From: Acidobacteriota bacterium
GTDB taxonomy: Bacteria; Acidobacteriota; Terriglobia; Terriglobales; Acidobacteriaceae
Direction: 5' to 3'
Assembly (NCBI GenBank): GCA_003225555.1
Contig: QIAM01000039.1
Location: 1-64,000, forward strand
Length of the DNA: 64,000 bases
Under the pieces are notes generated by a model. That model saw only the letters and a program-made list of their open reading frames with translations. It ran no database searches and had not been told where the DNA came from. Shown here one piece after another: positions 37,224 through 46,400 of this stretch (positions are counted from its first letter, which is position 1; each line of letters starts with the position of its first letter). The position numbers were made by a program, and so were the translations under genes.

Positions 37224-38168
37224 GTGAAGTCAACTGCAGCCGCTCCGGTAGTCCGACCACGTGTGGCGGCGGTACGCCGATTCAATCGCTTCTATACTCG
37301 CCAGATTGGTCTGCTCGATGAAGGGTTGCTGAACAGCCCATTCTCACTGACAGAAGTCCGTACGCTCTACGAATTGGCCCAGCGCGAAAAAACAACCGCA
37401 GCGGAGCTTTGCAAGACGCTGGGGCTGGATGCCGGCTACCTGAGCCGCATCCTGAGCAGCTTCGAAAAAACCAACCTAATCGAAAAGAAAGAGTCGCCAA
37501 AAGATGCTCGCCAGACCCTCTTAAGCCTGACCAAGAAGGGACGAAACGCATTCGCACCGTTGAATGCCCGATCTGAGGAGCAGGTCAAGGCGATGCTGGG
37601 CCAGCTTTCACCAAAGAAGCAAGATCACCTGGTCCAGGCGATGCAGACGATCGAAGGGTCGCTGGCACGTGAAGCCGAACCCCTGAGGTCTTATGTGCTC
37701 CGGCAACCCAGGCCCGGAGACATGGGGTGGGTGGTGTACCGGCACGGGATTCTCTATCAGCAGGAATACGGCTACGATGAGCGCTTCGAGGCCCTGGTCG
37801 CCGGGATCGTGGCCGAGTTTATTCAGAACCTGGACGCGGCGCGCGAGCGCTGCTGGATTGCCGAAAGCGATGGGGAGAACCTCGGATCAGTATTTCTGGT
37901 CCGGAAATCGCAGACTGTGGCGAAGCTCCGCCTTTTGCTGGTCGACCCGTCGGCTCGTGGCCTTGGGATCGGCGGGCACCTCGTCTCGGAGTGTGTTCGG
38001 TTCGCCCGCGAGGTGGGCTACAGGAAAATCATGCTCTGGACGCAGAGCGAGTTAGTTGCCGCGCGCAAGATTTACCAAAAGACCGGGTTCAAGCTCGTTG
38101 ATCGGAGGCCTCACCAGAGCTGGGGCCGCAATGATCTGGTTGCGGAAACCTGGGCGTTGCGACTCTGA
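37224..38168 (+). CDS. MarR-family regulator fused to GNAT acetyltransferase
   Basis: 314 aa, start GTG 37224. Residues 10-150 form a winged helix-turn-helix of MarR type (RRFNRFYTRQIGLL, TAAELCKTLGLDAGYLSRILSSFEKTNLIEKKES, DARQTLLSLTKKG). Residues 160-310 form a GNAT domain: CWIAESDGENLGSVFLVRK, then LLVDPSARGLGIGGHLVSECVRFA, the acetyl-CoA loop, and KTGFKLVDRRP. This is a recognised fusion architecture. The acetyltransferase substrate is unknown. It is divergent from the cupin gene. Confidence 0.9.
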   Translation: MKSTAAAPVVRPRVAAVRRFNRFYTRQIGLLDEGLLNSPFSLTEVRTLYELAQREKTTAAELCKTLGLDAGYLSRILSSFEKTNLIEKKESPKDARQTLLSLTKKGRNAFAPLNARSEEQVKAMLGQLSPKKQDHLVQAMQTIEGSLAREAEPLRSYVLRQPRPGDMGWVVYRHGILYQQEYGYDERFEALVAGIVAEFIQNLDAARERCWIAESDGENLGSVFLVRKSQTVAKLRLLLVDPSARGLGIGGHLVSECVRFAREVGYRKIMLWTQSELVAARKIYQKTGFKLVDRRPHQSWGRNDLVAETWALRL

Positions 38169-38409
38169 CGTACGGCTACGCAGCTTCGGGTTAATGAGAG
38201 TCATTACCTCCGTACCAGCCCGTCCGCTTACAACAATTTGTGAAATAACTCAGAAAAATCTTGCATCGGTGGAAATTTCTCGTAATCTCAACACTGTGAG
38301 TTAACTTCGCCGAAATGCCCGGGAATCGCAGTCACCCGGGAGCCTCGAGACGGACTTCAAGGGAGACGAGGTGGTGAGAGTGAGTCGCCTGAGGAGGAAG
38401 CCATAGAAA

Positions 38410-39816
38410 TTGGCAACTGCTAGCGCCCTGCAACGAGAGAAACCCCAAACCCTCGCCGCCGTACCCAATCGGAAAAAATTCGTTCGGCTCACCGTGTGGC
38501 CCCTGGTCGCCGCCACCTTCTTTATGGTGTCGGGCGGAACCTATGGCACCGAAGAGATCGTCCACGGAGCCGGCTACGGACGCGCGATTCTGATTCTGCT
38601 GCTCACCCCGCTGCTCTGGAGCCTGCCTACGGCTTTCATGATCGGCGAGCTTTCGAGCGCTTTGCCCCAGGAAGGCGGCTACTACGCCTGGGTGCGCCGC
38701 GCCATGGGCAACTTTTGGGGATTTCAGGAAGCCTGGCTCTCGCTGGTTGCGTCCATCTTCGACATGGCAATCTATCCCACCCTCTTCGTCGCTTATCTGA
38801 CGCGCATGTTCCCGTGGTTTCAGCAGGGGAATCGCGGCGGGTGGGTGGCGCTCGCGGTGGTCATCGCTTGCGCCGTACTGAATATCGCCGGCGTCAAAGT
38901 GGTTTCGCTCACTTCGCTGTGGCTGTTCTTCGCGCTGTCGGCTCCGTTTGTGGCGATCGTGGTGCTGGCTCCATTCAAACTGGGTGCGCTGGCCAATGCC
39001 GTGACGCGGCCGACGACCTCGACGGTCGACATTCTTGGCGGGCTGCTCATCTGCATGTGGAACTACATGGGATGGGACAATGCCTCGACCATCGCCACGG
39101 AAGTCGAACGCCCGCAGCGGACGTATCCGCGGGCCATGCTGGCCGCGGTGGTGATTGTCGCGTTGAGCTACATCCTTCCCTTTGCCGCGATGTGGATGAC
39201 GCATCTATCTCCAACTGCCTGGGAAACGGGCTCGTGGGCGGATATTGCCGGAGTGCTCGGTGGACCGCTGCTGCGGATCGGCGTCGTCCTCGGCGGAATG
39301 ATCAGCGCCTTCGGCATGTTCAACGCCCTGGTGATGAGCTACTCCCGCTTGCCTCTGGCAATGGCACAGGACGGTATGCTGCCGGGCGTCTTCGGCAAGC
39401 TGCAGAAGCGATCGCGAGCGCCTTGGGTTGCGATCATCGCGCTTGCCATCGCCTGGGCAATGTGCCTCGGCTTAGGCTTCGCCCGTTTGGTCACGCTCGA
39501 CATCCTTCTCTATGGCGCGAGCCTGGTGCTGGAATTTGCGGCGCTGGCCGTGCTGCGGTTCCGCGAACCGGAGTTGCCACGTCCCTTCCGCGTGCCCGGC
39601 GGTTGGTTTGGGGCGATCGCAATCGGCATCCCTCCCGCGCTGCTGCTTGCCTTTTCCGTGGTCCGGAGCCAGCACGAGTCAATCTTGGGGATGAGTTCGT
39701 TTGCATTCGGCATGATCCTGATCGCGGCGGGATTCGTGGCGTACTTTGTCAACCACGCACTGAAGCCGGCTGGATGGTCCGCTCCTGCGGAAGAAAATCC
39801 GCAACCGGCAGCATGA
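38410..39816 (+). CDS. Amino-acid permease, APC superfamily
   Basis: 468 aa, start TTG 38410; AGGAGG lies at 38392-38397, 12 bases upstream, a longer gap than usual. About twelve membrane helices. The start has GGTYGTEEIVHGAGYGRAILILLLTPLLW, the APC signature, and WNYMGWDNASTIATEVERPQRTYPRA is the segment in helix 6/7 typical of amino-acid or polyamine permeases. Its substrate is not clear from sequence. A downstream ATG is also possible as a start. It is a single gene; the next gene is leftward. Confidence 0.88.
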   Translation: MATASALQREKPQTLAAVPNRKKFVRLTVWPLVAATFFMVSGGTYGTEEIVHGAGYGRAILILLLTPLLWSLPTAFMIGELSSALPQEGGYYAWVRRAMGNFWGFQEAWLSLVASIFDMAIYPTLFVAYLTRMFPWFQQGNRGGWVALAVVIACAVLNIAGVKVVSLTSLWLFFALSAPFVAIVVLAPFKLGALANAVTRPTTSTVDILGGLLICMWNYMGWDNASTIATEVERPQRTYPRAMLAAVVIVALSYILPFAAMWMTHLSPTAWETGSWADIAGVLGGPLLRIGVVLGGMISAFGMFNALVMSYSRLPLAMAQDGMLPGVFGKLQKRSRAPWVAIIALAIAWAMCLGLGFARLVTLDILLYGASLVLEFAALAVLRFREPELPRPFRVPGGWFGAIAIGIPPALLLAFSVVRSQHESILGMSSFAFGMILIAAGFVAYFVNHALKPAGWSAPAEENPQPAA

Positions 39817-39883
39817 GGAGGTGTCCTGCTTGGGGAGAGCTTCAATTTCCAACAATGAACCACCATAGTTTAAGAAGGCCGTC

Positions 39884-40050
39884 TCAAGAATGAACCTGTG
39901 ACTCAGCTGCCGACTTCAGCCAGTTCCCCATTTGTTGATGATCCACGACCCCAGCCTGCTGCATTACCGGGCGGCCACCGGAGAACACGATGAGGTTGGG
40001 GATTCCACGCACGTTGAAGCGGGCCGCCACCTGTAAGTCTTCACTGTGGA
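39884..40050 (-). pseudogene. C-terminal fragment of thioredoxin
   Basis: Translated leftward from about 40050 to the stop TGA at 39886-39884, it reads ...QVAARFNVRGIPNLIVFSGG, then RPVMQQAGVVDHQQMGNWLKSA. This is the cis-proline half of thioredoxin (the RGIPNLIVF strand). The CxxC half is missing and the match breaks at the junction with the dehydratase C-terminus, whose stop (40051-40053) lies at the breakpoint. It has no start codon or ribosome site, so it is a remnant of a rearranged gene. Confidence 0.72.
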
Positions 40051-41298
40051 TTAACGTCCGGGCCTAACACCGCGAAGGTCAGACGAACTGCCCGGAAGAT
40101 TTGGTGTGAGATAGACGCCATTCTGCACCTTGGCCGGAGCCACGAAATGTTCCTGCAGGTGGGGGATGCATTCGAGAAACAACGCATCGTGCCCGAGTGC
40201 GACGTGATTGAAGAGCACGAGGTGCTGATGAATCTGGCCCATGTCTCCCACGTGGGGAACCACCGGCAGTCCGAACTTGCGCGCGAGTAGGCTTACGGTG
40301 ATGAATTCGGAAACTCCGGCTACGCGCGTGCAATCAACCTGCACGAAGTGTACCGCACCGGCTTGCATCATGTTCTTGAACATGACTCGGTTGGGAACAT
40401 GCTCACCCAGGGCAATTCGAGTCGGCGCAATCGCATCCGCGAGTTTCTTGTGCGCGCCGATATCGTCCGGATGGGTCGGCTCCTCCACGAAATAAGGGGA
40501 CATCGCTGCGAGTTTACGGCACATTTTCACAGCAGTGGGAAGCGTCCATTGCTGATTTGCGTCCAGCATGATTATTGCTTCGGAGCCGGCCAGTTCACGC
40601 AACATGGAGGCGCGCCGCAAATCACGAGAGCCGTCTTCGGAACCGACTTTGAGTTTGAATGCCCGAAAACCGCGTTGAAGAGCTTGTTGCGCTAAGGATT
40701 TTACTTTGTCATCTTCGTACTGGAACCAGCCCACCGACGTATCGTAGCCAGGATAGCCATCCTGCAGTATGTGTTCTCGTGTCGCACGTCCGGACATCTG
40801 GTTCTCGAAAATGGAGAGAGCATCTTGAGAGGTAAGAACATCTTCGAGATAGCTCAGGTCCAGAAGGTTCACTAGTTGCTGAGGACTGAGATCCAGCAGG
40901 AGACGCCATAACGGAACACCGCGCAACTTTGCCCACAGGTCAAAACAAGCATTGGTGACGGAAGCGAGGGCCAGATGCACCACACCCTTGTGCGGTCCGA
41001 GCCAACGCAGTTGAGGGTCGTTTGCCAATTGCCTTGAGATCTGGCCGAAGGTAGACATTAGCTCTTCGACATTGCGTCCTATGACTTCCCGGGCCAGCAT
41101 TTCAATTGCTCGGCACACAAGTTGATTCCCGTTGCCGAGCGTTAGCACAATCCCCGTGCCAAATGTTTTGCCTTGAGTGACGAGCAGTGTAGTCGCGAAG
41201 GCGTAGTCCGAGCCGGAGTGTACGGCATCGCTGCCGGCGCCCTCGGGAAGTGGGAAGCGTACATCCCTGGTTTCAAGCGCGATGATTCGGTCGTCCAT
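40051..41298 (-). CDS. Sugar-acid dehydratase, enolase superfamily (L-fuconate dehydratase-like), paralogue 1
   Basis: 415 aa, start ATG 41298. It keeps the enolase-superfamily layout: a capping domain (1-190, SDAVHSGSDYAFATTLLVTQG, WLGPHKGVVHLALASVTNACFDLWAK), then a barrel with the catalytic KxK in FKLKVG, metal ligands in MLDANQQW, EEPTHPDD and GEHVPNR, and the His in VPHVGDMGQIHQHL. The related protein at 50074 has the canonical CPHAGGVGLCE at the same place. The differences around this His suggest another substrate or a degenerate one, although all catalytic residues are kept. It is divergent from the mutarotase gene. Confidence 0.85.
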   Translation of the reverse strand: MDDRIIALETRDVRFPLPEGAGSDAVHSGSDYAFATTLLVTQGKTFGTGIVLTLGNGNQLVCRAIEMLAREVIGRNVEELMSTFGQISRQLANDPQLRWLGPHKGVVHLALASVTNACFDLWAKLRGVPLWRLLLDLSPQQLVNLLDLSYLEDVLTSQDALSIFENQMSGRATREHILQDGYPGYDTSVGWFQYEDDKVKSLAQQALQRGFRAFKLKVGSEDGSRDLRRASMLRELAGSEAIIMLDANQQWTLPTAVKMCRKLAAMSPYFVEEPTHPDDIGAHKKLADAIAPTRIALGEHVPNRVMFKNMMQAGAVHFVQVDCTRVAGVSEFITVSLLARKFGLPVVPHVGDMGQIHQHLVLFNHVALGHDALFLECIPHLQEHFVAPAKVQNGVYLTPNLPGSSSDLRGVRPGR

Positions 41299-41448
41299 AT
41301 GCGTAGCTGGTTGCAGAAAGCGGATTCTTTTTTCGACAAAATGAGATTTCGACTATATTGAAGCGCTTGGGTTGCGCGCAACCTCGATTGCCTGGGAAAG
41401 GATGCCATGGGGCTCGTTCAGGCGAGTCGATCATCAGGGGGAATCGCA
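41299..41448. promoter_or_regulatory. Divergent promoter region with short palindromes
   Basis: This spacer drives two divergent sugar genes. It has a direct repeat TTTCGAC (41331-41337 and 41347-41353) and a palindrome AAGCGCTT (41361-41368). The same 8-bp palindrome occurs at 60659-60666 between two other genes of the locus. No -35/-10 pair stands out with certainty. Confidence 0.4.
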
Positions 41449-41772
41449 ATGAAACGCTACGGGGCAGTAATTGGAGTGAGGCCGGAGGCAATCGAGGAAT
41501 ACAAGGAGTTTCATTCGGCGGTGTGGCCGGAGGTCTTGGACAGGATCAGACGTTGCAATATCCGTAATTATTCCATCTTTCTCAAGGATGACTTGCTGTT
41601 CGGCTATTTTGAATACCACGGCACAGATTTTCAGGCGGACTTGGCGAAGATGGCGGCTGATCCCAAGACACAAGCGTGGTGGAAAATAATGGAACCGATG
41701 CAACGTCCGCTGGAATCGCGCGCTTCCGGCGAATGGTGGGCCAGCATGGAGGAAGTCTTTCATCTCGATTGA
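41449..41772 (+). CDS. L-rhamnose/L-fucose mutarotase
   Basis: 107 aa, from ATG 41449, with TCAGGGGG upstream. It belongs to the RhaM/DUF718 family that interconverts the anomers of a 6-deoxyhexose. Motifs seen: YGAVIGVRPEAIEEYKEFHSAVWPEVL (catalytic His and Glu), IRNYSIFLKDDLLFGYFEYHG, and the end PLESRASGEWWASMEEVFHLD. In such fucose loci it speeds the supply of the anomer used by the dehydrogenase. It is the only rightward gene between two leftward ones. Confidence 0.9.
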   Translation: MKRYGAVIGVRPEAIEEYKEFHSAVWPEVLDRIRRCNIRNYSIFLKDDLLFGYFEYHGTDFQADLAKMAADPKTQAWWKIMEPMQRPLESRASGEWWASMEEVFHLD

Positions 41773-41812
41773 GGAAGGGTAGTGAAGTGCGCTGCATTTG
41801 CAGTCCAGTGCC

Positions 41813-43327
41813 TTACGTCCCCCTGATTGCGCGCCGCAATTGGAGCATCATGTCAAGAGAACCCTGCTCAATCGTGCCGTCCTGGTAGATTCCGATGTTG
41901 ATCGTCGTGACGGCTTGGTGTTCCATGTTGGCCTTCACGTATGCGATCAAGTCGTCCGTGCTGAATTGAGGGGGTGGGATCGGGCCGGTTTCGCTATGCA
42001 CCCATGATGGCAGCATAGATAGCATCCCATGAGCCGGAAATCCTGCGCCAGCACCTCTCTGAATGTAACGAGACTGAAAAGGATTTTGAAGAGCGTAGAG
42101 CTCGCCTGCCCAGTAATCCTGCCACGGAGTTAAAACTGGAAAGATCCAGAAGTTGAAGGCTGTAAGCCGGGCGGGATTTCCGACTTTGCAAAAACGGTAG
42201 ATTGCCTCAATCGGGACATCGGGATAAGCAGCCAGTGATTGATACCAGGAATCAAACCAATAGCCGGCCAGTTTGACGCCATATCGCGAGCCTATTTCGC
42301 TAAGAATGTTTTTGTGAATCTCGATGAACTGCTCCTCGCTGTAAGCCAGATCGTACAAACCAGTCGCCCCGATGTCGCCAAGCATCGTCAAAACAGGAGA
42401 GTTGATATAAAGGAGAAATCTGTTGCCCCGCTTCTCCAGCGCATCCGCGATATCACCGATTAGATCGCGTCGCGTAGTCCATCCCGGATGGACAGCTTCC
42501 CAGGATTGGATAGGAGCGGGGCAGTGCGGATGCGCATGGTTCAGAGTGAAGAGGACGTAAGCCGCCCCCATCTCGCCTATAAGTCTTGCAAAGGCATTTA
42601 CGTCAAAGGCGTTGACGGCGTCTGGATACGGCTTCTTTACGCCATCTCGCGGTTGCGTGAAATCTGTCCAATGAAACATGACCCCATATCCTGCCTTGAC
42701 AAACCAGTCCGTGTTCGCTCGATGCGCGCGGGCACTCTCTTCAGCGGCCGTCATTTCAGCGTTGGCCGAAGCAGAGAGAACTTCCAGGCAGCGCAAGCGG
42801 ACCACTTCGTCCGTGTCAGCTCCGGATACTTGAAGTGTGATTGGGTTTATTCCGCGGGTCAGGTGCAGTTTCCCATCGAGCCGCATCTTTTCGAAATTTA
42901 CCGACCAGCCGCCCTCACTTGAGCGATACACACCCTCGGTGAACTTTAGATCTGATTTAACGGAACTGGGGCCTGAGATAACTTCAAGGCGACAGGAGGG
43001 GCCGGGAACAGCACACGAAATGAACAGGTCGTACTCACCTTCTTCCAGAGCGGTAACGTTCCATTTAATCCTGCTTGAATCCTTACAGTTCACAGAGATC
43101 TTCAGGCCGTCCAGTTTTGCGTTGCCCTCGATCGCTGCGGCTGTTGCTCCGTACAGACGGATATATGGCGTGAGTCCACGGACGAGGGGCTCTGTTGCCG
43201 GAGGAACTGCAGATCGAAGGGACAGTGGAGAATCAAACCCTGCTGAAAGGACGCCGGCAGCGCCACTCATCATAACCTTCAAAAAGTTCTTTCTGCTCAG
43301 GGTGTGAGGTTGAAAAGACGTTTTCAA
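41813..43327 (-). CDS. Exported GH29-like alpha-L-fucosidase, two-domain form
   Basis: 504 aa. A Tat-like or Sec signal peptide (1-30, SRKNFLKVMMSGAAGVLSAG) is followed by a beta-sandwich domain (50-185) that resembles a carbohydrate-binding module. The catalytic part (about 200-500) is GH29-like but unusual: where GH29 enzymes usually have FGMFIHWG, it has AGYGVMFHWTDFT, and the nucleophile motif reads LAGYWFDSWYQS. A Tyr-rich loop follows. The Asp in WFD is in the right place for catalysis. It may act on a modified or branched fucoside. It shares the leftward direction with the TonB receptor upstream. Confidence 0.78.
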   Translation of the reverse strand: MKTSFQPHTLSRKNFLKVMMSGAAGVLSAGFDSPLSLRSAVPPATEPLVRGLTPYIRLYGATAAAIEGNAKLDGLKISVNCKDSSRIKWNVTALEEGEYDLFISCAVPGPSCRLEVISGPSSVKSDLKFTEGVYRSSEGGWSVNFEKMRLDGKLHLTRGINPITLQVSGADTDEVVRLRCLEVLSASANAEMTAAEESARAHRANTDWFVKAGYGVMFHWTDFTQPRDGVKKPYPDAVNAFDVNAFARLIGEMGAAYVLFTLNHAHPHCPAPIQSWEAVHPGWTTRRDLIGDIADALEKRGNRFLLYINSPVLTMLGDIGATGLYDLAYSEEQFIEIHKNILSEIGSRYGVKLAGYWFDSWYQSLAAYPDVPIEAIYRFCKVGNPARLTAFNFWIFPVLTPWQDYWAGELYALQNPFQSRYIQRGAGAGFPAHGMLSMLPSWVHSETGPIPPPQFSTDDLIAYVKANMEHQAVTTINIGIYQDGTIEQGSLDMMLQLRRAIRGT

Positions 43328-43490
43328 ATATTGCTCTCCTCACGCAGATCGTACGTATTGCCCAGGTACAAGTTACATCCCCCGATTTGTCGCAGGGAAC
43401 CTCCGGTCGTCATCGAATCCTTGAACAGAAGACTAGTGGGCCGGTGTTCGCCAGCTAGTCCCACCTCAATGAAGTCAAAGCGCAACCCAG

Positions 43491-46400
43491 TTAGAAGTAA
43501 AGCTTCAATGACACTTGCAGTTGGCGCTCCGTGCTGCGAGTGCTGGTTATCGATCCGAGCTTTTGGGGATTATTCAGATCGTTGACCGGAATTCCCCATG
43601 TGGGCGTATTTGTAACATTGAAGGCCTCGGCCCGGAACTGAAGACTTCTGCGCTCGCCGAAAGAAAAATCACGGAATAGTGACATGTCCAGATTCTTAAA
43701 CCAATCTGCTCGAAGTGAATTCCTACCAGAATCGCCAAACGTAAAAGGCGCTGGCGGGGCAAAAGCGGCAGTGTTAAACCATTCCTTCGTGCTCGGATTT
43801 GACACGTTGGGATCTCCAACTTGATTCGCTCGAACGTTGCCACTCCAGGGGGCGAAATTCCCGACGTTGGGGATGTCAGACGAGATGTAGACGTTATATG
43901 GCAAACCTGAAGTGAGGGTCAGGATGCCATTGAGCTGCCAATTTCCCAGAATGTAGTTAACAAAACCGCCGGAGTTTGCGAAGCGTTTCCCTTTACCGAA
44001 CGGCAGTGGGGCGGTCGCGCTGGCACTGAGAACATGTCTCAGATCAAAACCGGACACGCTGCGGTCACCCCTGATGTTGTAGGGGTTCTGAACTGAGCAG
44101 CTTTCTATACCGAAGAACCCAGAGCAACCGACGTCAATGGACTTTGACCAAGTGTAAGCGACCAGATAAGTAAGCCCGCTCGAACTACGGTGGTTGGCAG
44201 AAAATTGGAAAGCATTGTAGGAGCTATTACCGATGCTTCTATCATAAAAAGTCGGGCTGATATAGGGATATGGCTGTCGAGCCGTAACCTGGGCGGGCGT
44301 CCCCGGTCCCGGAGTTAATGCAACATTGTACAAGCCACCAACTGTAAGGCGGTGGCTTTGGGAACCCACATAATTCGCCGTCATGACAGTGTTCGAGCTC
44401 AACTGCCGCTGGACTCCAAAATTCCATTGCTCCGAATATGGATCCTTAGCCTTCGGGTCCCGGTACCACTCAACCTGGCCGAATGGCGTTGGAGCGGGTA
44501 AACCCGCCGAACCTAAGCCTGCAAGCGGATCTTGCCAATTTGCTGTGGCGACTTGATTGGACGTATTCAACGCGGGAGTCAGTATTTGCGCTACTGATGG
44601 CCAGTCGCCACCAATGCCCTGCACGGTTTGCATGACGCCCGCCCAGAGGTCATTGAACATGCCGAACGAGGCACGCACCACCGTTTTGTCGTTAAGACTA
44701 TAGGCAATCCCGATCCGGGGTTGGATATTGTCATAAGTATTGGAATATAAACGATCATTTCCGGAAACAACCACGTGAGGCTGCGGCAGACCTCCAGGCA
44801 CGCAGGGAGCTTGGCCGGCACTCGCGCAGTCCGGTGAATTTGTTTGAACGACATAGGTCCCGTTGTTGAAATCGATATTCCCTACCTGACTGGTTTTATC
44901 GCTGGCATTTGCCCCATACCCCGGCCAAAGCATTAGGTCATACCGAAGCCCGACATTCACAATCAGTTTGTCCGTCACCTTCCATTTATCCATGAAATAG
45001 AAACCGTAACCGCGCTCCCCAGTAACGGGTGCAAAAGTATCTCGACGCGAGGCGCCGGCGGCTGTTCCGATAAGAAACGCTGCCATGGCATCGCCCGTCC
45101 CGGCCGGCGCTTCCGGATTCGCCGTTTGTGCGGCACCAAAATTCACACTCGGGCCGCCGCCATGTACATAAAATGAGTCTGTCTCAATACTGAAACCACT
45201 GGTAAAGGAGTGTTTGCGGAGAACTTTCGTCAAATTGGCTCTCCACTGATAAATGTCCGTGAGCTTGGTTCCGCCTTTGTTTGTGGCACCAGTACCCGCA
45301 TATGCCGGAATGCTCAGCCCTGGGATGGAGCAGCCAGCCGTACCCGTGAAACCACAGGCGAAACCAGGTGCCAGGCCGGCGGCATTGACCACCGTTGTCG
45401 GGTCTAGCTTGTCGTAGGCGTTGCCAACGTTATTCGTGAGGTCCACATGTCCGAATTGCGCATCCAGGATGGTTGACGGGTTGAACTGGTGGTAGTAGGA
45501 CAACACGTATTGCTTTCCGAACGTTTCGCCCGTAGCGGTCTCCCCAACGAGACCACCGGTTCCGATCCTCGACTGGTCCGAATTCGTGTACCTAAAAAAG
45601 AGAGAGTTCGAGGGGTTGAAGTTTTCGTCTATTCTGAAACTGTATTCATTCTGAGGAGTTAGATTGGAACGAAGGTCGTAGCCATTGAACCCGTTGACGA
45701 CCGGCAGCGGGCTGGGAAACACCGCCTGAGCAAGGGACACGGCGCCTGGATTCAAGACACTCGAAATGTCATTGTTCGGAAAGGGATCGCGGATGAATGA
45801 TCCGGGACTGGCGGGATCGGGTCGCGTGGTGAACGGGTTGTAAAGCTGGACGGGGTTAGGACCTTGCAGCAGTGCGCTGAAGTCGCCTGAGAGCTCGGCC
45901 TGGGTGGGCACATTGTAAAACGCGCCCGTTGAAGGCTGTGCGCGTCGAAACCCTTCGTAACTTCCAAAGAAGAAGGTCTTATTACGGCCGTTGTAAAACG
46001 GGAGAACCACCGGACCGCCGAAATTCGCGCCGAACTGGTTCTGTACTAATTTCGAAGCAACGCCTTTAAGCGGGTCCTTGGCATCTAGGACAGTGTTGCG
46101 GAAGAACTCCCACGCAGTCCCGTGGAAGTTGTTCGTGCCAGACTTGCTGACCACGTTGACTATCCCGCCCAATACTCCGCCGAACTGCGCCTCATCACTG
46201 TGGGATTGGACCTTGAACTCTTGAATATCGTCGAGGATTGGCGCTACTGCGTAGGTGGTAAAGACCTGGTCGGTATTGTCGATCCCATCCAGCAGGAAGT
46301 AGTTGCTGCGATTTGATTGCCCGCTGACTGCGGGAAAGACAAATGTGCCAATCGGGGCAGCCTGTGCGCCACCCGAGTTTTGCGCCACGCTGACCGGAGC

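Noticed and set aside
38496-39893. A 465-codon rightward frame overlapping the APC permease gene
   Set aside because: The translation is Arg- and His-rich with no domain or membrane pattern. The other frame gives a complete permease, so this is a shadow.
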